64,000 nucleotides of DNA from an uncultured Eubacteriales bacterium (GTDB lineage Bacteria; Bacillota; Clostridia; Oscillospirales; CAG-272): NCBI GenBank assembly GCA_934486825.1, contig CAKSQF010000003.1, positions 59,133 through 123,132 on the forward strand, given 5' to 3'. Positions 16,747 through 25,610 of this stretch are shown in pieces (the stretch's first letter is position 1; every line of letters begins with the position of its first letter). A program made the translations under genes and the position numbers. The notes under the pieces are model-generated. The model was given only the letters and a program-made list of their open reading frames with translations. It was not told where the DNA came from and did not search any database.

Positions 16747-17657
16747 GCGTAATCGAATGCAGACAGCTTACCAAGGATTTCGGCGACGGGCGCGGTATTT
16801 TCGGACTTGATCTGAATATCGAAGAGGGCGAGATGGTAGGATTTGTCGGTACAAACGGAAGCGGAAAGACAACCACTATCCGCAATATGCTGGGCTTTCT
16901 CAAGCCGACCTCGGGCGAGGTCAGCGTGAACGGACTTTCATCATGGGAGCACGCAAGCGAGATTGCACGCAGCGTCGGCTATGTTCCGGGCGAAATCGCT
17001 TTTCCCGATCTGAAGACAGGTATTGATTTTCTCAAATGTCAGGCAGACTTTCTGGGACTTAAGGATATGAGCTACGCAAACGAGCTGATCGAACGTCTCC
17101 AGCTTGACCCGAGAGCCAATCTGAAGCGTATGAGTAAGGGTATGAAACAGAAGACCGCGCTGGTTGCGGCACTGATGAACGATGCGCCGATCATCCTTCT
17201 GGATGAGCCGACGACCGGACTTGACCCGCTTATGCGTATTACCTTCCTTGATATAATCAGGGAAGAGCATAAAAAAGGCAAGACGGTGTTCATGAGCAGC
17301 CACAGCTTTGAGGAGCTTGAAACTACCTGCGATCGCGTGGCTCTGATAAATGACGGACATATTATTGACGTCTGCAATATGAACGATATCGTCAACCGAC
17401 CGGTCAAAGAATTCAAGATCGAATTTCATACCGAATCGGATTATCTGAGATTTCTCGGTGAGCGGTATGAGGTCATCCGCCGCCAGCCGCAGTACAATCA
17501 GGCGACCATACGCATTTCATCAAACGAAACGGCAGATCTTCTCGGCTCACTCAAAAGCTATGATGTGAAGTTTATATCCGAGCTGCCATATACATTGGAA
17601 ATGCACTTCAAAAAAATACTTTTTGCTAAAAAGGAGAATGAAAGCCATGTTCAGTAA
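16743..17657 (+). CDS. ABC transporter ATP-binding protein 2
   Basis: A 304-residue paralogue of the preceding ATPase, starting with GTG overlapping its stop (GTGA). Walker A is GTNGSGKTTT, the signature is MSKG, Walker B is IILLDEPTTGLDP and the switch His is in MSSHSF. Two ATPases serving one large permease suggests a heterodimeric ATPase unit. The end overlaps the permease start. Confidence 0.9.
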   Translation: MSVIECRQLTKDFGDGRGIFGLDLNIEEGEMVGFVGTNGSGKTTTIRNMLGFLKPTSGEVSVNGLSSWEHASEIARSVGYVPGEIAFPDLKTGIDFLKCQADFLGLKDMSYANELIERLQLDPRANLKRMSKGMKQKTALVAALMNDAPIILLDEPTTGLDPLMRITFLDIIREEHKKGKTVFMSSHSFEELETTCDRVALINDGHIIDVCNMNDIVNRPVKEFKIEFHTESDYLRFLGERYEVIRRQPQYNQATIRISSNETADLLGSLKSYDVKFISELPYTLEMHFKKILFAKKENESHVQ

Positions 17658-19464
17658 AGCACTTTTCAAGCAGTCGTGCAAGGCAAACGGAACGATGTGG
17701 AGCATAATTACCTTTGCGGTCTGCTTCATGCTTGCCTGCGTAATGCTGATCTCGGGTAACGGAAGTATCGGCGAGGTCAAGAACTCAATACAGGACACCA
17801 TTATCGTTAAGGAAATAGACGCGAGCCTTGAGCTGCGCGCGGTAAACTACTACGTAAACGCAACAGACGGTCTGTCCGAATTTGACAGACTGTTTGCAAA
17901 GAACGCAACCGATACGCTCTCCTATCTGACATGGCTGTCAGCCATGCCCGATCAGACGCAGATCACCGATCCCGAGCAGTATGCGGCTGCAATGAAGCAG
18001 TGGCAGAGCGCCAAGCCCGAAATGAAGACCGAGGCGGGTAAGAGCCTTGAAAAAGCGGTCGGTGAGTGGCAGGCAAAGAAGCCGGATATGTCAGCCTTTG
18101 GGTCGGCGGAGGAGTATGCCGCCGCAATGAAGCAGTGGGCGGACGCAAGTCCCGCCACGGCTGAAAACGGAGTGAAGCTTGCATATTCGATCGCGGCAGA
18201 AGACCTTCAGGAATATGTGTATGCAAAAGCGGTCGCAATCAATCCCGCCTATACGCGCGAATCTGATGAGGCAAAGGAAATGCTCGGCGTTGTGATGTAT
18301 ACGCTCAACCCGAACGGAATGTTCAATGATTCCTTCTACCTTGTGCATGAAAAGAAGGCTCCCGATGAGTATGATTATATGTCGGTTATCGGACACATAC
18401 AGGCGGGCGATGTTGACGCCTACCTTGACGGCAGTGAAAGAAGCAAATACCGCTCCGCACGTGCCGAGGACTGCTCGGCGATGTTCCTTGCGGGCAATAT
18501 GACCGAGGCATCCAATGTCGAAAAGATCGTAAGCAATCTGTCTTCCTTCGGCGTGACCATGGAGAAGTACAACAGCTTCGGTTATACTTATGATTCGATC
18601 AAGCATCTTGCAAACACCACGGCGATCACCTACGGCAACCGCTTCTCCTATGAGATGGAACTGCTTGAAGAGCGTCGGGCAAACGGCGAATTTGCCGATG
18701 ATGCCGCTTATAAGAAGGCTGTTGAGGATAAGACCGCAGAGCTTACAGCCGATGTGACCGGCAGTCTGCTGTCCGCGCTTCCGCAGGAGGTTTCGGACGC
18801 GCTTGAGGAGGTCGGAAAAGCCGATCTGTATACACTTATCGTCGGTTCGATCTTCTACAAACTCGCAGGTCTGCTTCTGCCGATCATCTATATGATAATG
18901 GTTTCCAACAACCTGATTGCGGGACAGGTGGACAGCGGCTCGATGGCATATGTGCTCTCCACCTCCACAAAGCGCAGTACGGTAGTATTTACACAGGCGC
19001 TCTATCTTATCGGATCGTTGTTTGCAATGTTCTGCCTGACAACGGCAACCGGTTGTGTCTGCCTGTCGATCGTTTCCGAGGATATCAAGCTGACCTACGG
19101 CAAGCTGATTCTGCTCAATGTCGGCGCATTCCTGGTACTGTTTGCGCTTTCGGGACTCTGCTTCTTCACGTCATGCTGGTTCGACCGCAGTAAGCGTTCG
19201 ATGGCGATAGGCGGCGGTCTCAGTATTTTCGCACTGGTTGCCGCTATGCTCGGACTGTTCGGAAGCCCGGTCATTCCTTCGGTCGTGCGCCTTGACAGCC
19301 TGAATTACTTCAACTATGCGACGATTATCTCCTTCTTCGATGTGATCTCCATAATGGACGGAACCGAAACCTTCCTGTGGAAGTTTGCAATCCTTGCGGT
19401 AATGGGACTTGTCGGATATATCGTCGGTTCGGTACGGTTTACAAAGAAGGATCTGCCGCTCTAA
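17647..19464 (+). CDS. ABC-2-type permease with large extracytoplasmic domain
   Basis: A 605-residue membrane protein. One membrane helix lies near the N-terminus (WSIITFAVCFMLACVMLIS), then about 360 residues predicted outside, then five or so helices from about residue 400 to the end. GQVDSGSMAYVLSTSTKR is the typical ABC-2 cytoplasmic motif. The outer domain contains a repeated block, EQYAAAMKQW (near residue 110) and EEYAAAMKQW (near residue 156). Substrate unknown; an antibiotic, peptide or lipid is usual for TetR-linked systems. AAGGAG precedes the ATG at 17647, which overlaps the ATPase gene by 11 bases. Confidence 0.85.
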   Translation: MFSKALFKQSCKANGTMWSIITFAVCFMLACVMLISGNGSIGEVKNSIQDTIIVKEIDASLELRAVNYYVNATDGLSEFDRLFAKNATDTLSYLTWLSAMPDQTQITDPEQYAAAMKQWQSAKPEMKTEAGKSLEKAVGEWQAKKPDMSAFGSAEEYAAAMKQWADASPATAENGVKLAYSIAAEDLQEYVYAKAVAINPAYTRESDEAKEMLGVVMYTLNPNGMFNDSFYLVHEKKAPDEYDYMSVIGHIQAGDVDAYLDGSERSKYRSARAEDCSAMFLAGNMTEASNVEKIVSNLSSFGVTMEKYNSFGYTYDSIKHLANTTAITYGNRFSYEMELLEERRANGEFADDAAYKKAVEDKTAELTADVTGSLLSALPQEVSDALEEVGKADLYTLIVGSIFYKLAGLLLPIIYMIMVSNNLIAGQVDSGSMAYVLSTSTKRSTVVFTQALYLIGSLFAMFCLTTATGCVCLSIVSEDIKLTYGKLILLNVGAFLVLFALSGLCFFTSCWFDRSKRSMAIGGGLSIFALVAAMLGLFGSPVIPSVVRLDSLNYFNYATIISFFDVISIMDGTETFLWKFAILAVMGLVGYIVGSVRFTKKDLPL

Positions 19465-19492
19465 TGCGCGGATAAAATAAAGGAGAAAAACA

Positions 19493-19951
19493 ATGTTTGA
19501 TTTTTCAAAGCTGTGTAAAGAATACGAGGAGCTTTCGACTCCCGAGCGGAGCATGTTGCTTACGGGAAAGGCTGTGAGCGTGCTTGCGGGACTCGATCGG
19601 CTGAACATACCGGGCGTGGATCCCGTGCATACTCTGGCGGGCTTTATACTCGGTGCGGTGACGGCGGACGGACGCATAAACGAGCAGGAGTATCTGCTCA
19701 TTTATCCGGCACTTCTGCATGTATTCGGAAACGATTTTGATTACGAAAGCGTCAGAAAGTCCTTCCGTGCCGACCGCGACGGCAGAAATGCAGTCAGACA
19801 GTATACACGGGATATGCTCGGGTTGCTGTCGCTTGCGGATGAGGAGCTTCGGGACGATGTAATTATGCTTTGCCTTTGCGTCGTAAGCATAGACAAAAAA
19901 ATATCGCTCCGTGAGCGGCACTACATCCGTCAGCTTGTAAAGCAGGGATGA
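19493..19951 (+). CDS. TerB-like helical protein
   Basis: A 152-residue soluble, helical protein. The block LGAVTADGRINEQEYLLIYPALLHVFG and the later LCVVSIDKKISLRERHYIRQL resemble the two acidic repeats of TerB/DjlA-type domains, found in membrane-stress and tellurite-linked proteins. AAAGGAG lies before the ATG, 28 bases after the permease, so it is probably part of the ABC operon. The family call is moderate. Confidence 0.5.
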   Translation: MFDFSKLCKEYEELSTPERSMLLTGKAVSVLAGLDRLNIPGVDPVHTLAGFILGAVTADGRINEQEYLLIYPALLHVFGNDFDYESVRKSFRADRDGRNAVRQYTRDMLGLLSLADEELRDDVIMLCLCVVSIDKKISLRERHYIRQLVKQG

Positions 19952-19954
19952 TAC

Positions 19955-19993
19955 AAAAAACTGTCTGCGCATTTTCTGCGCAGACAGTTTTTT
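19955..19993. terminator. Strong bidirectional terminator
   Basis: A perfect 17-bp stem, AAAAAACTGTCTGCGCA against its complement, with a 5-base loop (TTTTC) and T-runs on both strands. It ends the ABC/TerB operon and also the minus-strand remnant on its right, whose last codon lies at 19992. Confidence 0.92.
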
Positions 19994-20800
19994 ATGTTTG
20001 TGCTTTTTTGCGCACGGCAATCGCTTTTCCGCCGGCAAGTCCCGCGATAATCAGAACTCCGAGCAGAAACAATCCGATGTGCCGTTCGTGATCTTCCGAT
20101 ATGTCGTCGGCGCCATCATGACCTTCGTCGGCTTCCTCCGTTTCTTCAAACGCCCGCAGCTCGCCGATCTGTCTGTGCATTGCCGCGGAAATCAGAATTG
20201 CGATTATTTTTTTGCAGAAACGGTAGCCTGCACCCCAGACGGTCTGCAGATAGCGCGGGTTCTGCGGATCGTCCTCGATTTTTTCACGCAAACGGTTGAT
20301 GTGGACGGCAACCGTAATGTTGTCGCCCATCGATTCCAACCCCCGGATGTGCCTTGACCCTTGCGACGAGAACACTCGGCGAAAAAGGCTTTTCGATATA
20401 GTCGTCGGCACCGAAGCCGAAACCGCGGATTTCGTCGGTATCTTCACGCCGCGCAGTTACCATAATTATCGGAACGTCAGATATTGCACGCAGTTCGCGT
20501 CAGACAGCGAATCCGTCCTTGCCGGGGAGCATCAGATCAAGCAGAAATAAAGTCGTATCTGCCAGTCTTGGCTTCGTCAAGTCCGCTTTCGCCGTCTGTA
20601 CACAGGCTGACGCTGAAGCCGCCGAGCTCCAGATAGTCCCGTTCGATTTCGGCTGCTGATCGGTCGGCTGCGGCTCTCAGTCGGTTGCCCATTTCGTTGA
20701 ACGCTTCACAGACCGGACGGAATTCATCATTGCGGTCGTATCGGATCCTGCTGTCAAGCTCGCCTCTGCCGATCTTCGAGGCTCCGTTTTTACCGAAGGT
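19992..20800 (-). pseudogene. Scrambled two-component system remnant (HAMP kinase piece, OmpR-type regulator)
   Basis: Reading the minus strand, about 20800-20640 encodes a HAMP-like stretch of a sensor kinase (IGRGELDSRI, then NDEFRPVCEAFNEMGNRL). It runs straight into the middle of a receiver domain (DYLELGGFSVSLCTDGESGL). A one-base shift near 20548 is needed to continue to LLDLMLPGKDGF, then a TGA replaces the Cys expected in FAVCRELR. The frame resumes with VPIIMVTAR and GFGADDYIEKPFS, then about 70 residues are missing. DNA-binding recognition residues VHINRLREKIEDD and VWGAGYRF follow. The last part (to 19992) is an acidic stretch and one membrane helix from another protein. At least two frame errors, one stop and deletions mean it is not functional. 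Confidence 0.85.
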
Positions 20801-20835
20801 ATAACATATGATACCGTATGACAGTTAAACAAAAG

Positions 20836-22488
20836 TTAAATCCTGCCGTTATCCGATCCGATTTCGACGGTCCGCCCTCCGAGATTTTCGTAAATGCGGT
20901 GGGAGATCGAAAGAACCGTGCGTCCTTTACATGCGCGGCGGAGCGCCTCCAGTACCCGGGCTTCCGTTTCCGCATCAAGGTTTGCGGTTATCTCGTCAAG
21001 GAGAAGTATCGACGGGTTTGCCGCCGCGGCACGTGCAATTGACAAAAGCTGCCATTCACCCTGCGAGAACATTCCGTCTGTGCATAAGGTGGCATAGCCG
21101 TCCGGGAGAGAGCGGATTGCGTCGTCGATTCCGGCAAGCTTTGCCGCTTTTTCCGCCATTTCCGCAGTTATCCGCGGATCTCCGAGCGTGATCTGCTCGG
21201 AGACGGTTCCGGGTACACGCGAAAAATGCTGTTCCACACAGCCGATGCACGAGCGGCGCTCGCTGTCGGTGATCTCCGAAACATCAATTCCGCCGATGGT
21301 AATCCTGCCCGATTCCGGCTTATAAAGGCCGAGCAGCAGGCGGAATACCGTGCTTTTGCCTGCGCCCGTTCTGCCGACGAGCGTTACCTGCTCGCCTTCC
21401 TTTACCGTCATCGAAAAGTCGCAGAGTACCGGCTTTTCGCCGTACCCGAAGGTTACGTGCGACAGCAGAATGTCACCGCGTGCGGCGTTTTCACGCTCGG
21501 GCGGGAGAGTGCGCTCCGATCGGGCAAGAAAAGCGTCGATCCGTCTGACACCCGCCATTGCCGACTGAATGGTCTGTATTTCCATGCCGAGACTTTCGAT
21601 CGGCGTAAAAATGCGGGATATGTAGTTTATGACGGCGACCGATGTTCCGACCGACATTCCGAAAAGAGTAAGCACGACACTGTTGCCGGAGGCGGAGAGC
21701 AGCATTACAATGCCGACCGTTACGGCATTCAGAATCAGTACGACCGGAGAATATATCGCGTCATAAAAATTGGTTTTTTCGACGGCTGCATAGCCTTCGC
21801 CTATACAGCGGTCGTAGCGGCGCTCCATGTAGTCCTCGGCTCCGAGCGCATGGATTGTGCGAATGTTGTGCAGTGTTTCCGGCACCTGCCCGGATACCGC
21901 GGCGACCGCACGGCGGTTGTCGAGCTGTGCGGCAAGCATTTTCTTTTGCACATGCCGCGTAAAGACCGCAAAAAGCGGAAGTATGAGCAGCAGAATGAGC
22001 GCAAGTCCGGTGTTTTTTACCGCAATGACCGCCATAATCGAAATGATGCGGCAGGCATCCGCAACCATGCTGATGATCCCCGAGGTGAAGAGAGCTTCCA
22101 CCGTGTCCACATCGCCCGAAAAACGTGCGACGATCTCACCGGGATTCTGCCCGACCAGTACCCCGGCGGGGAGACGGGTCAGCTTTTGTGACATTTCCGA
22201 ACGCAGGGCGTGAGTCATTTTCTGCCCGAAGATAACAAGCAGTGTTTCCTGCGCCGAAGATATGATTCCTTCCGCCGCGAGGCTTCCGAAATAGAGAAGC
22301 ACGGCGGAAAAGGTCGGTAAATCCCCGCCTGTCAGACGGTCGATAATATCGGCAAGCAGAAGCGGAGGGATAAGAGATGCGGCAACCGATGCCGCCACAC
22401 ACAGGAGGGTACCCCCGGTAAGAAACGGGTGCGACACTGCCGCAGTAATCAGTGCTGCGGATACGCCCTTTTTATTTCTGTTTTTCAT
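20836..22488 (-). CDS. Heterodimeric ABC exporter subunit B (consensus Walker B, degenerate signature)
   Basis: A 550-residue fused membrane-ATPase half-exporter (type IV/ABCB-like). Six helices fill residues 15-300. The ATPase has Walker A GRTGAGKST and Walker B ILLLDEITANLD, with catalytic Glu. The signature is FSQGE instead of LSGGQ. Its partner has the opposite pattern, so the pair should form one active and one degenerate ATP site. The frame opens at 22512, but AGGAGG fits the ATG at 22488, inside the end of the upstream gene (17-base overlap). Substrate unknown. Confidence 0.92.
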   Translation of the reverse strand: MKNRNKKGVSAALITAAVSHPFLTGGTLLCVAASVAASLIPPLLLADIIDRLTGGDLPTFSAVLLYFGSLAAEGIISSAQETLLVIFGQKMTHALRSEMSQKLTRLPAGVLVGQNPGEIVARFSGDVDTVEALFTSGIISMVADACRIISIMAVIAVKNTGLALILLLILPLFAVFTRHVQKKMLAAQLDNRRAVAAVSGQVPETLHNIRTIHALGAEDYMERRYDRCIGEGYAAVEKTNFYDAIYSPVVLILNAVTVGIVMLLSASGNSVVLTLFGMSVGTSVAVINYISRIFTPIESLGMEIQTIQSAMAGVRRIDAFLARSERTLPPERENAARGDILLSHVTFGYGEKPVLCDFSMTVKEGEQVTLVGRTGAGKSTVFRLLLGLYKPESGRITIGGIDVSEITDSERRSCIGCVEQHFSRVPGTVSEQITLGDPRITAEMAEKAAKLAGIDDAIRSLPDGYATLCTDGMFSQGEWQLLSIARAAAANPSILLLDEITANLDAETEARVLEALRRACKGRTVLSISHRIYENLGGRTVEIGSDNGRI

Positions 22489-24217
22489 TATGACCTCCTG
22501 TCTGACTTTCATAAAGATGACGGTAAGACGGAACGCTTTTCATAAGCTCTTCGTGTGTGCCGACCGATGTTTTTCCGTCCTCCATGTAAATTATCCTGCG
22601 CATCTGCGGAAAATGGTAGAGCCGGTGCGAGATCAGGAAAACGACCTTGTCCTTTGCATATCCGCAAAGACTTGCAAATATGCTGTCCTCGGTTTTACGG
22701 TCGAGAGCCGAGAACGGATCGTCAAGAATCAGGATCGGACGCGGATGCGCAAGCGTTCTTGCAAGCGCAAGCCGCTGTGCCTGCCCGCCCGACAGCCGCA
22801 TGCCGCTGCTGCCGATCACGGTGTCAATTCCGTTTTCCATAGCCGATACCTCGTCATCAAGCGCGGTGGCGGCAAGATAGGGCATTACGTCCCGCTCACT
22901 GCCGCAAAGGACATTGTTTTGCAGGGTGTCGGCGCAAAGTTCGGGATCGTGTCCGAGATATCCGACGGTCGCGGCAATCTCTCTCGCCGTGAGATCCGAA
23001 AGCTCCTTTTTGCCGAATTTTATCGAACCGCCGTAGGGCGCCTCGCATAAAAACGCACGTCCGAGAGTGGATTTGCCGCAGGCGACCGGACCCGTAACTC
23101 CGATGATGTCACCCGGACGGGCGGTCAGCGAAAGACCCGAAAATATCGGTTCCCCACCGTAGGTAAACGAAAGATTGTCGATGACAACGTCGTCGGACGG
23201 TGGTATTTCGAGCATCTTTGTCGGCTCGGGCGACTTCATCAGCGGTCTGATCCTTTTCCATGAGACCTCGGCTTTTTGTACCGAGTTGAACAGCTTCGCA
23301 ACCTTTGAGGATTTGACCGTCAGCTTGGTAAAGCATGAAATGAAGGTCGTGAACGCCGCTATGTCCCATGCGCTCCGGCCCGTGCCGATTACGTTTTTTG
23401 CACCGAACCACAGGATGAACAGTGTTCCCGCACCCGACAGTGCAAGATAGAGCGGAGGAAGCGCCGATTGGCGGACACTGTTTTGCACAGCGGCGCTTTC
23501 GTAGTCGTCAAGCGCTTCTTCATAGCGTTTTGCTCTTGTTTCTTCACAGCCGTATATGCGGTAGGTCACGGCGTTTTCCGCACGGTCCAGCGTTGCTCCG
23601 CTGAGCGCACCCGCCGCCTTTTTGTATGCCGCACCCGCACGCTGTACCGGCTTTTTCATGCGCGCCGCGCAGAGGTATGATATCGGCGTGAATATCAGAC
23701 TGAGCAGTGCCAGCCGCCAGTCGTAAACGAAAAGCATAACGGTATAGCCGAGCAGTGCGATTCCGGTGTCAAAAACCTCGGTTGTGAATTTTCTCATTCC
23801 TTCAACGCAGTCGTCAACATCGGATATCGCTTTTGTCATAAGCTCTCCCGCGCCCTCCTTCTCAAGCATGGTACGGCTTGAATGTATCAGATTTGCGTAA
23901 AGGATGCCCTTCATGCGGCGGTTTATGTTGTTCGCAAACCGACGGACGTAAAAACGTTTGACAAACCGCGCCGCCTGTACGGCGACTACGACGATAATAT
24001 ACAGCGTAACCAGTGCCGCCATTGACGCGGCGGTCTTCCGTTTGCCGAGAATGTCCGCAAGGCAGTTTGCAAGCTGACCCTCGAACCATGGAGACGCGAG
24101 AAGTCCGATGTTGTATATCAGACCGGAAACCGTGACAAATGCAAGCGATAGCCATTCGGCGGCAAAATAGGACATTACTTTGTCCGGAGCGAAGGCTTTT
24201 TTGCTTTTTTCAGTCAT
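22472..24217 (-). CDS. Heterodimeric ABC exporter subunit A (canonical signature, degenerate Walker B)
   Basis: A 581-residue half-exporter. Helices lie in residues 15-310. The ATPase has Walker A GPVACGKST, a canonical LSGGQ signature and Walker B ILILDDPFSALD, where Asp replaces the catalytic Glu. In heterodimeric exporters (BmrCD, TM287/288 type) this combination places the degenerate Walker B and the partner's degenerate signature in the same site. It overlaps marR upstream by 8 bases and its partner downstream by 17 bases. Multidrug or peptide export is typical for MarR-controlled pairs, but not shown here. Confidence 0.92.
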   Translation of the reverse strand: MTEKSKKAFAPDKVMSYFAAEWLSLAFVTVSGLIYNIGLLASPWFEGQLANCLADILGKRKTAASMAALVTLYIIVVVAVQAARFVKRFYVRRFANNINRRMKGILYANLIHSSRTMLEKEGAGELMTKAISDVDDCVEGMRKFTTEVFDTGIALLGYTVMLFVYDWRLALLSLIFTPISYLCAARMKKPVQRAGAAYKKAAGALSGATLDRAENAVTYRIYGCEETRAKRYEEALDDYESAAVQNSVRQSALPPLYLALSGAGTLFILWFGAKNVIGTGRSAWDIAAFTTFISCFTKLTVKSSKVAKLFNSVQKAEVSWKRIRPLMKSPEPTKMLEIPPSDDVVIDNLSFTYGGEPIFSGLSLTARPGDIIGVTGPVACGKSTLGRAFLCEAPYGGSIKFGKKELSDLTAREIAATVGYLGHDPELCADTLQNNVLCGSERDVMPYLAATALDDEVSAMENGIDTVIGSSGMRLSGGQAQRLALARTLAHPRPILILDDPFSALDRKTEDSIFASLCGYAKDKVVFLISHRLYHFPQMRRIIYMEDGKTSVGTHEELMKSVPSYRHLYESQTGGHNEKQK

Positions 24218-24680
24218 CTTCCGCTTCCTTCGTTTTCATGATAAGGTGAGGGAATCCGGTACGGCTTTCGGTCTTTGAAGCCGCATACAGTCTGTCAAGA
24301 AGTCGGGCAAATATTGCCGCTTCTTCCCGCGTAAGCGTACCTGTCAGATATTCGTAAAAAGAGGCTTCGATTTCGGCTTTGGATGATTTCAGCTTTGTCG
24401 CCCGTTCTGTGGGGAAGATAAGCTGACTGCGCCTGTCGTCGGGGGCATCCTTCCGTACAAGAAAGCCCTTTGCCTCAAGATTCTTGGTTCTCCTCGCAAT
24501 TGCCGCCTTGTCCGCATGCAGAATTTCGGCAAGCTTTGCCTGCGTGCAGCCCGGATTGTGGCGCAGAGCGTGGATCAGGTCGATCTCCGCCGTGCCGACT
24601 CCGTCCTCGCGCAGAGAGCAGAGTACCAGCTTTTCCGCTTCCCGCGCGATCTTTGTGATTTTCCGTTCGGTAATATCCAT
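24210..24680 (-). CDS. MarR family transcriptional regulator
   Basis: A 156-residue winged-helix regulator. The central DNA-binding part contains HNPGCTQAKLAEILHADKAAIARRTKNLEAKG split by the wing DAPDDRRSQLIF, a standard MarR layout, with dimerisation helices at both ends. GGAGGAATT precedes the ATG. It heads an operon with two ABC exporter genes, and two identical palindromes lie between its promoter and start, so it most likely represses the operon and is released by a ligand that the exporter removes. Confidence 0.92.
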   Translation of the reverse strand: MDITERKITKIAREAEKLVLCSLREDGVGTAEIDLIHALRHNPGCTQAKLAEILHADKAAIARRTKNLEAKGFLVRKDAPDDRRSQLIFPTERATKLKSSKAEIEASFYEYLTGTLTREEAAIFARLLDRLYAASKTESRTGFPHLIMKTKEAEDD

Positions 24681-24698
24681 AATTCCTCCGAAAAAAAT

Positions 24699-24757
24699 AA
24701 TGATGTATATACATCGTTGTATATACATCATTATAGCACGCCCGGAAAAAAAGTCAA
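24699..24757 (-). promoter_or_regulatory. marR-ABC promoter and double palindromic operator
   Basis: On the minus strand TTGACT (24752-24757), 16 bases, TATAAT (24730-24735). From 24699 to 24732 lies a perfect inverted repeat with 15-bp arms around TCGT. Each arm contains the self-palindrome TGTATATACA (24704-24713 and 24718-24727). The operator overlaps the -10 box and start site, the usual place for MarR autorepression. Confidence 0.85.
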
Positions 24758-24784
24758 TAGCAAAGTCGGATTTTTCCGGACACA

Positions 24785-25609
24785 TTATTGAAGGAGCGGT
24801 CGGCTCCTGAAATGTGATTGCAGTGTGTACCCGCCTCTGTATCCGATCTCTTTTGCAATGAGAAAGAGCGCGATCAGACAGTGACCCGGGCATGAATGAA
24901 AAACGACTCTTTTCCGATTGTTGACGGTAAGCTCTTCCCTGTATATTACACGCAGAAGCGTCAGATCTGCGAGTACACCGTCGATCCGGCTTTCGTCGAT
25001 GGCGCAGTCTTTTGCAAGAATTGCACCTTCAAAAATGTAATTTTCGGGCTTGCGGTAAAGTCCGATAATCGCACTCATTGTGTCCGGGTGGGACAGCGCC
25101 GTGAAAATGTCACGGAGATACTGCCTGTTGTCAAGAAAATATCCGAATCCGCCCTCCGGCTCCTCGAATACGGCAAAAAAGGGCTCACGACCGTTTGAGA
25201 CCATTGTAAACCCGCCGTCCTGCAAAATGTATGAGGAACGGTACAGGTTTTCGATCTCGTGCGGGTCGTATCCTTTGTCGGTCTCCGTGCGGCAGTCGAA
25301 CAGACCGCGCTCTGCCTGCCAGCACAGATCGCGCACCGCACGGAATCTGCCGCAAGGCTCGGTCCCGCGGATAAGCGTTATGATTCTGCGCGAAATATCC
25401 GACATTGATACCGATTCGTTGCAAAACAGCTCGTCAAGCGACAGACCGAGCTCGTTTGCGAGCGGGACAAGAAGCGCTCCGTCCGGATAGGTTTCGCTTG
25501 TCTCCCATTTCGATACCGCCTGTACCGAAACGCCGAGCTTTGCGGCAAGCTGTCCCTGTGTCAGATTTTTTTCAAGGCGGTATTTTTTGATATTTTCGGA
25601 TAAACCCAT
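24785..25609 (-). CDS. XRE-family regulator with C-terminal winged-helix-like domain (paralogue 2)
   Basis: A 274-residue protein. Residues 5-60 are a Cro/CI-type helix-turn-helix (LTQGQLAAKLGVSVQAVSKW). The rest is shared in outline with the gene directly upstream: a block LSHPDTMSAIIGLY and a likely winged-helix (CAIDESRIDGVLADLTLL) followed by a cysteine-bearing end. The start has GGAGG before ATGGG. It begins one base after its paralogue ends, so the two are cotranscribed. The target is unknown. Confidence 0.8.
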   Translation of the reverse strand: MGLSENIKKYRLEKNLTQGQLAAKLGVSVQAVSKWETSETYPDGALLVPLANELGLSLDELFCNESVSMSDISRRIITLIRGTEPCGRFRAVRDLCWQAERGLFDCRTETDKGYDPHEIENLYRSSYILQDGGFTMVSNGREPFFAVFEEPEGGFGYFLDNRQYLRDIFTALSHPDTMSAIIGLYRKPENYIFEGAILAKDCAIDESRIDGVLADLTLLRVIYREELTVNNRKRVVFHSCPGHCLIALFLIAKEIGYRGGYTLQSHFRSRPLLQ

Positions 25610-25610
25610 T

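Noticed and set aside
20836..22191. Plus-strand frames inside the ABC exporter genes
   Set aside because: The minus strand shows complete Walker A, signature and Walker B motifs, so the plus frames are shadows.
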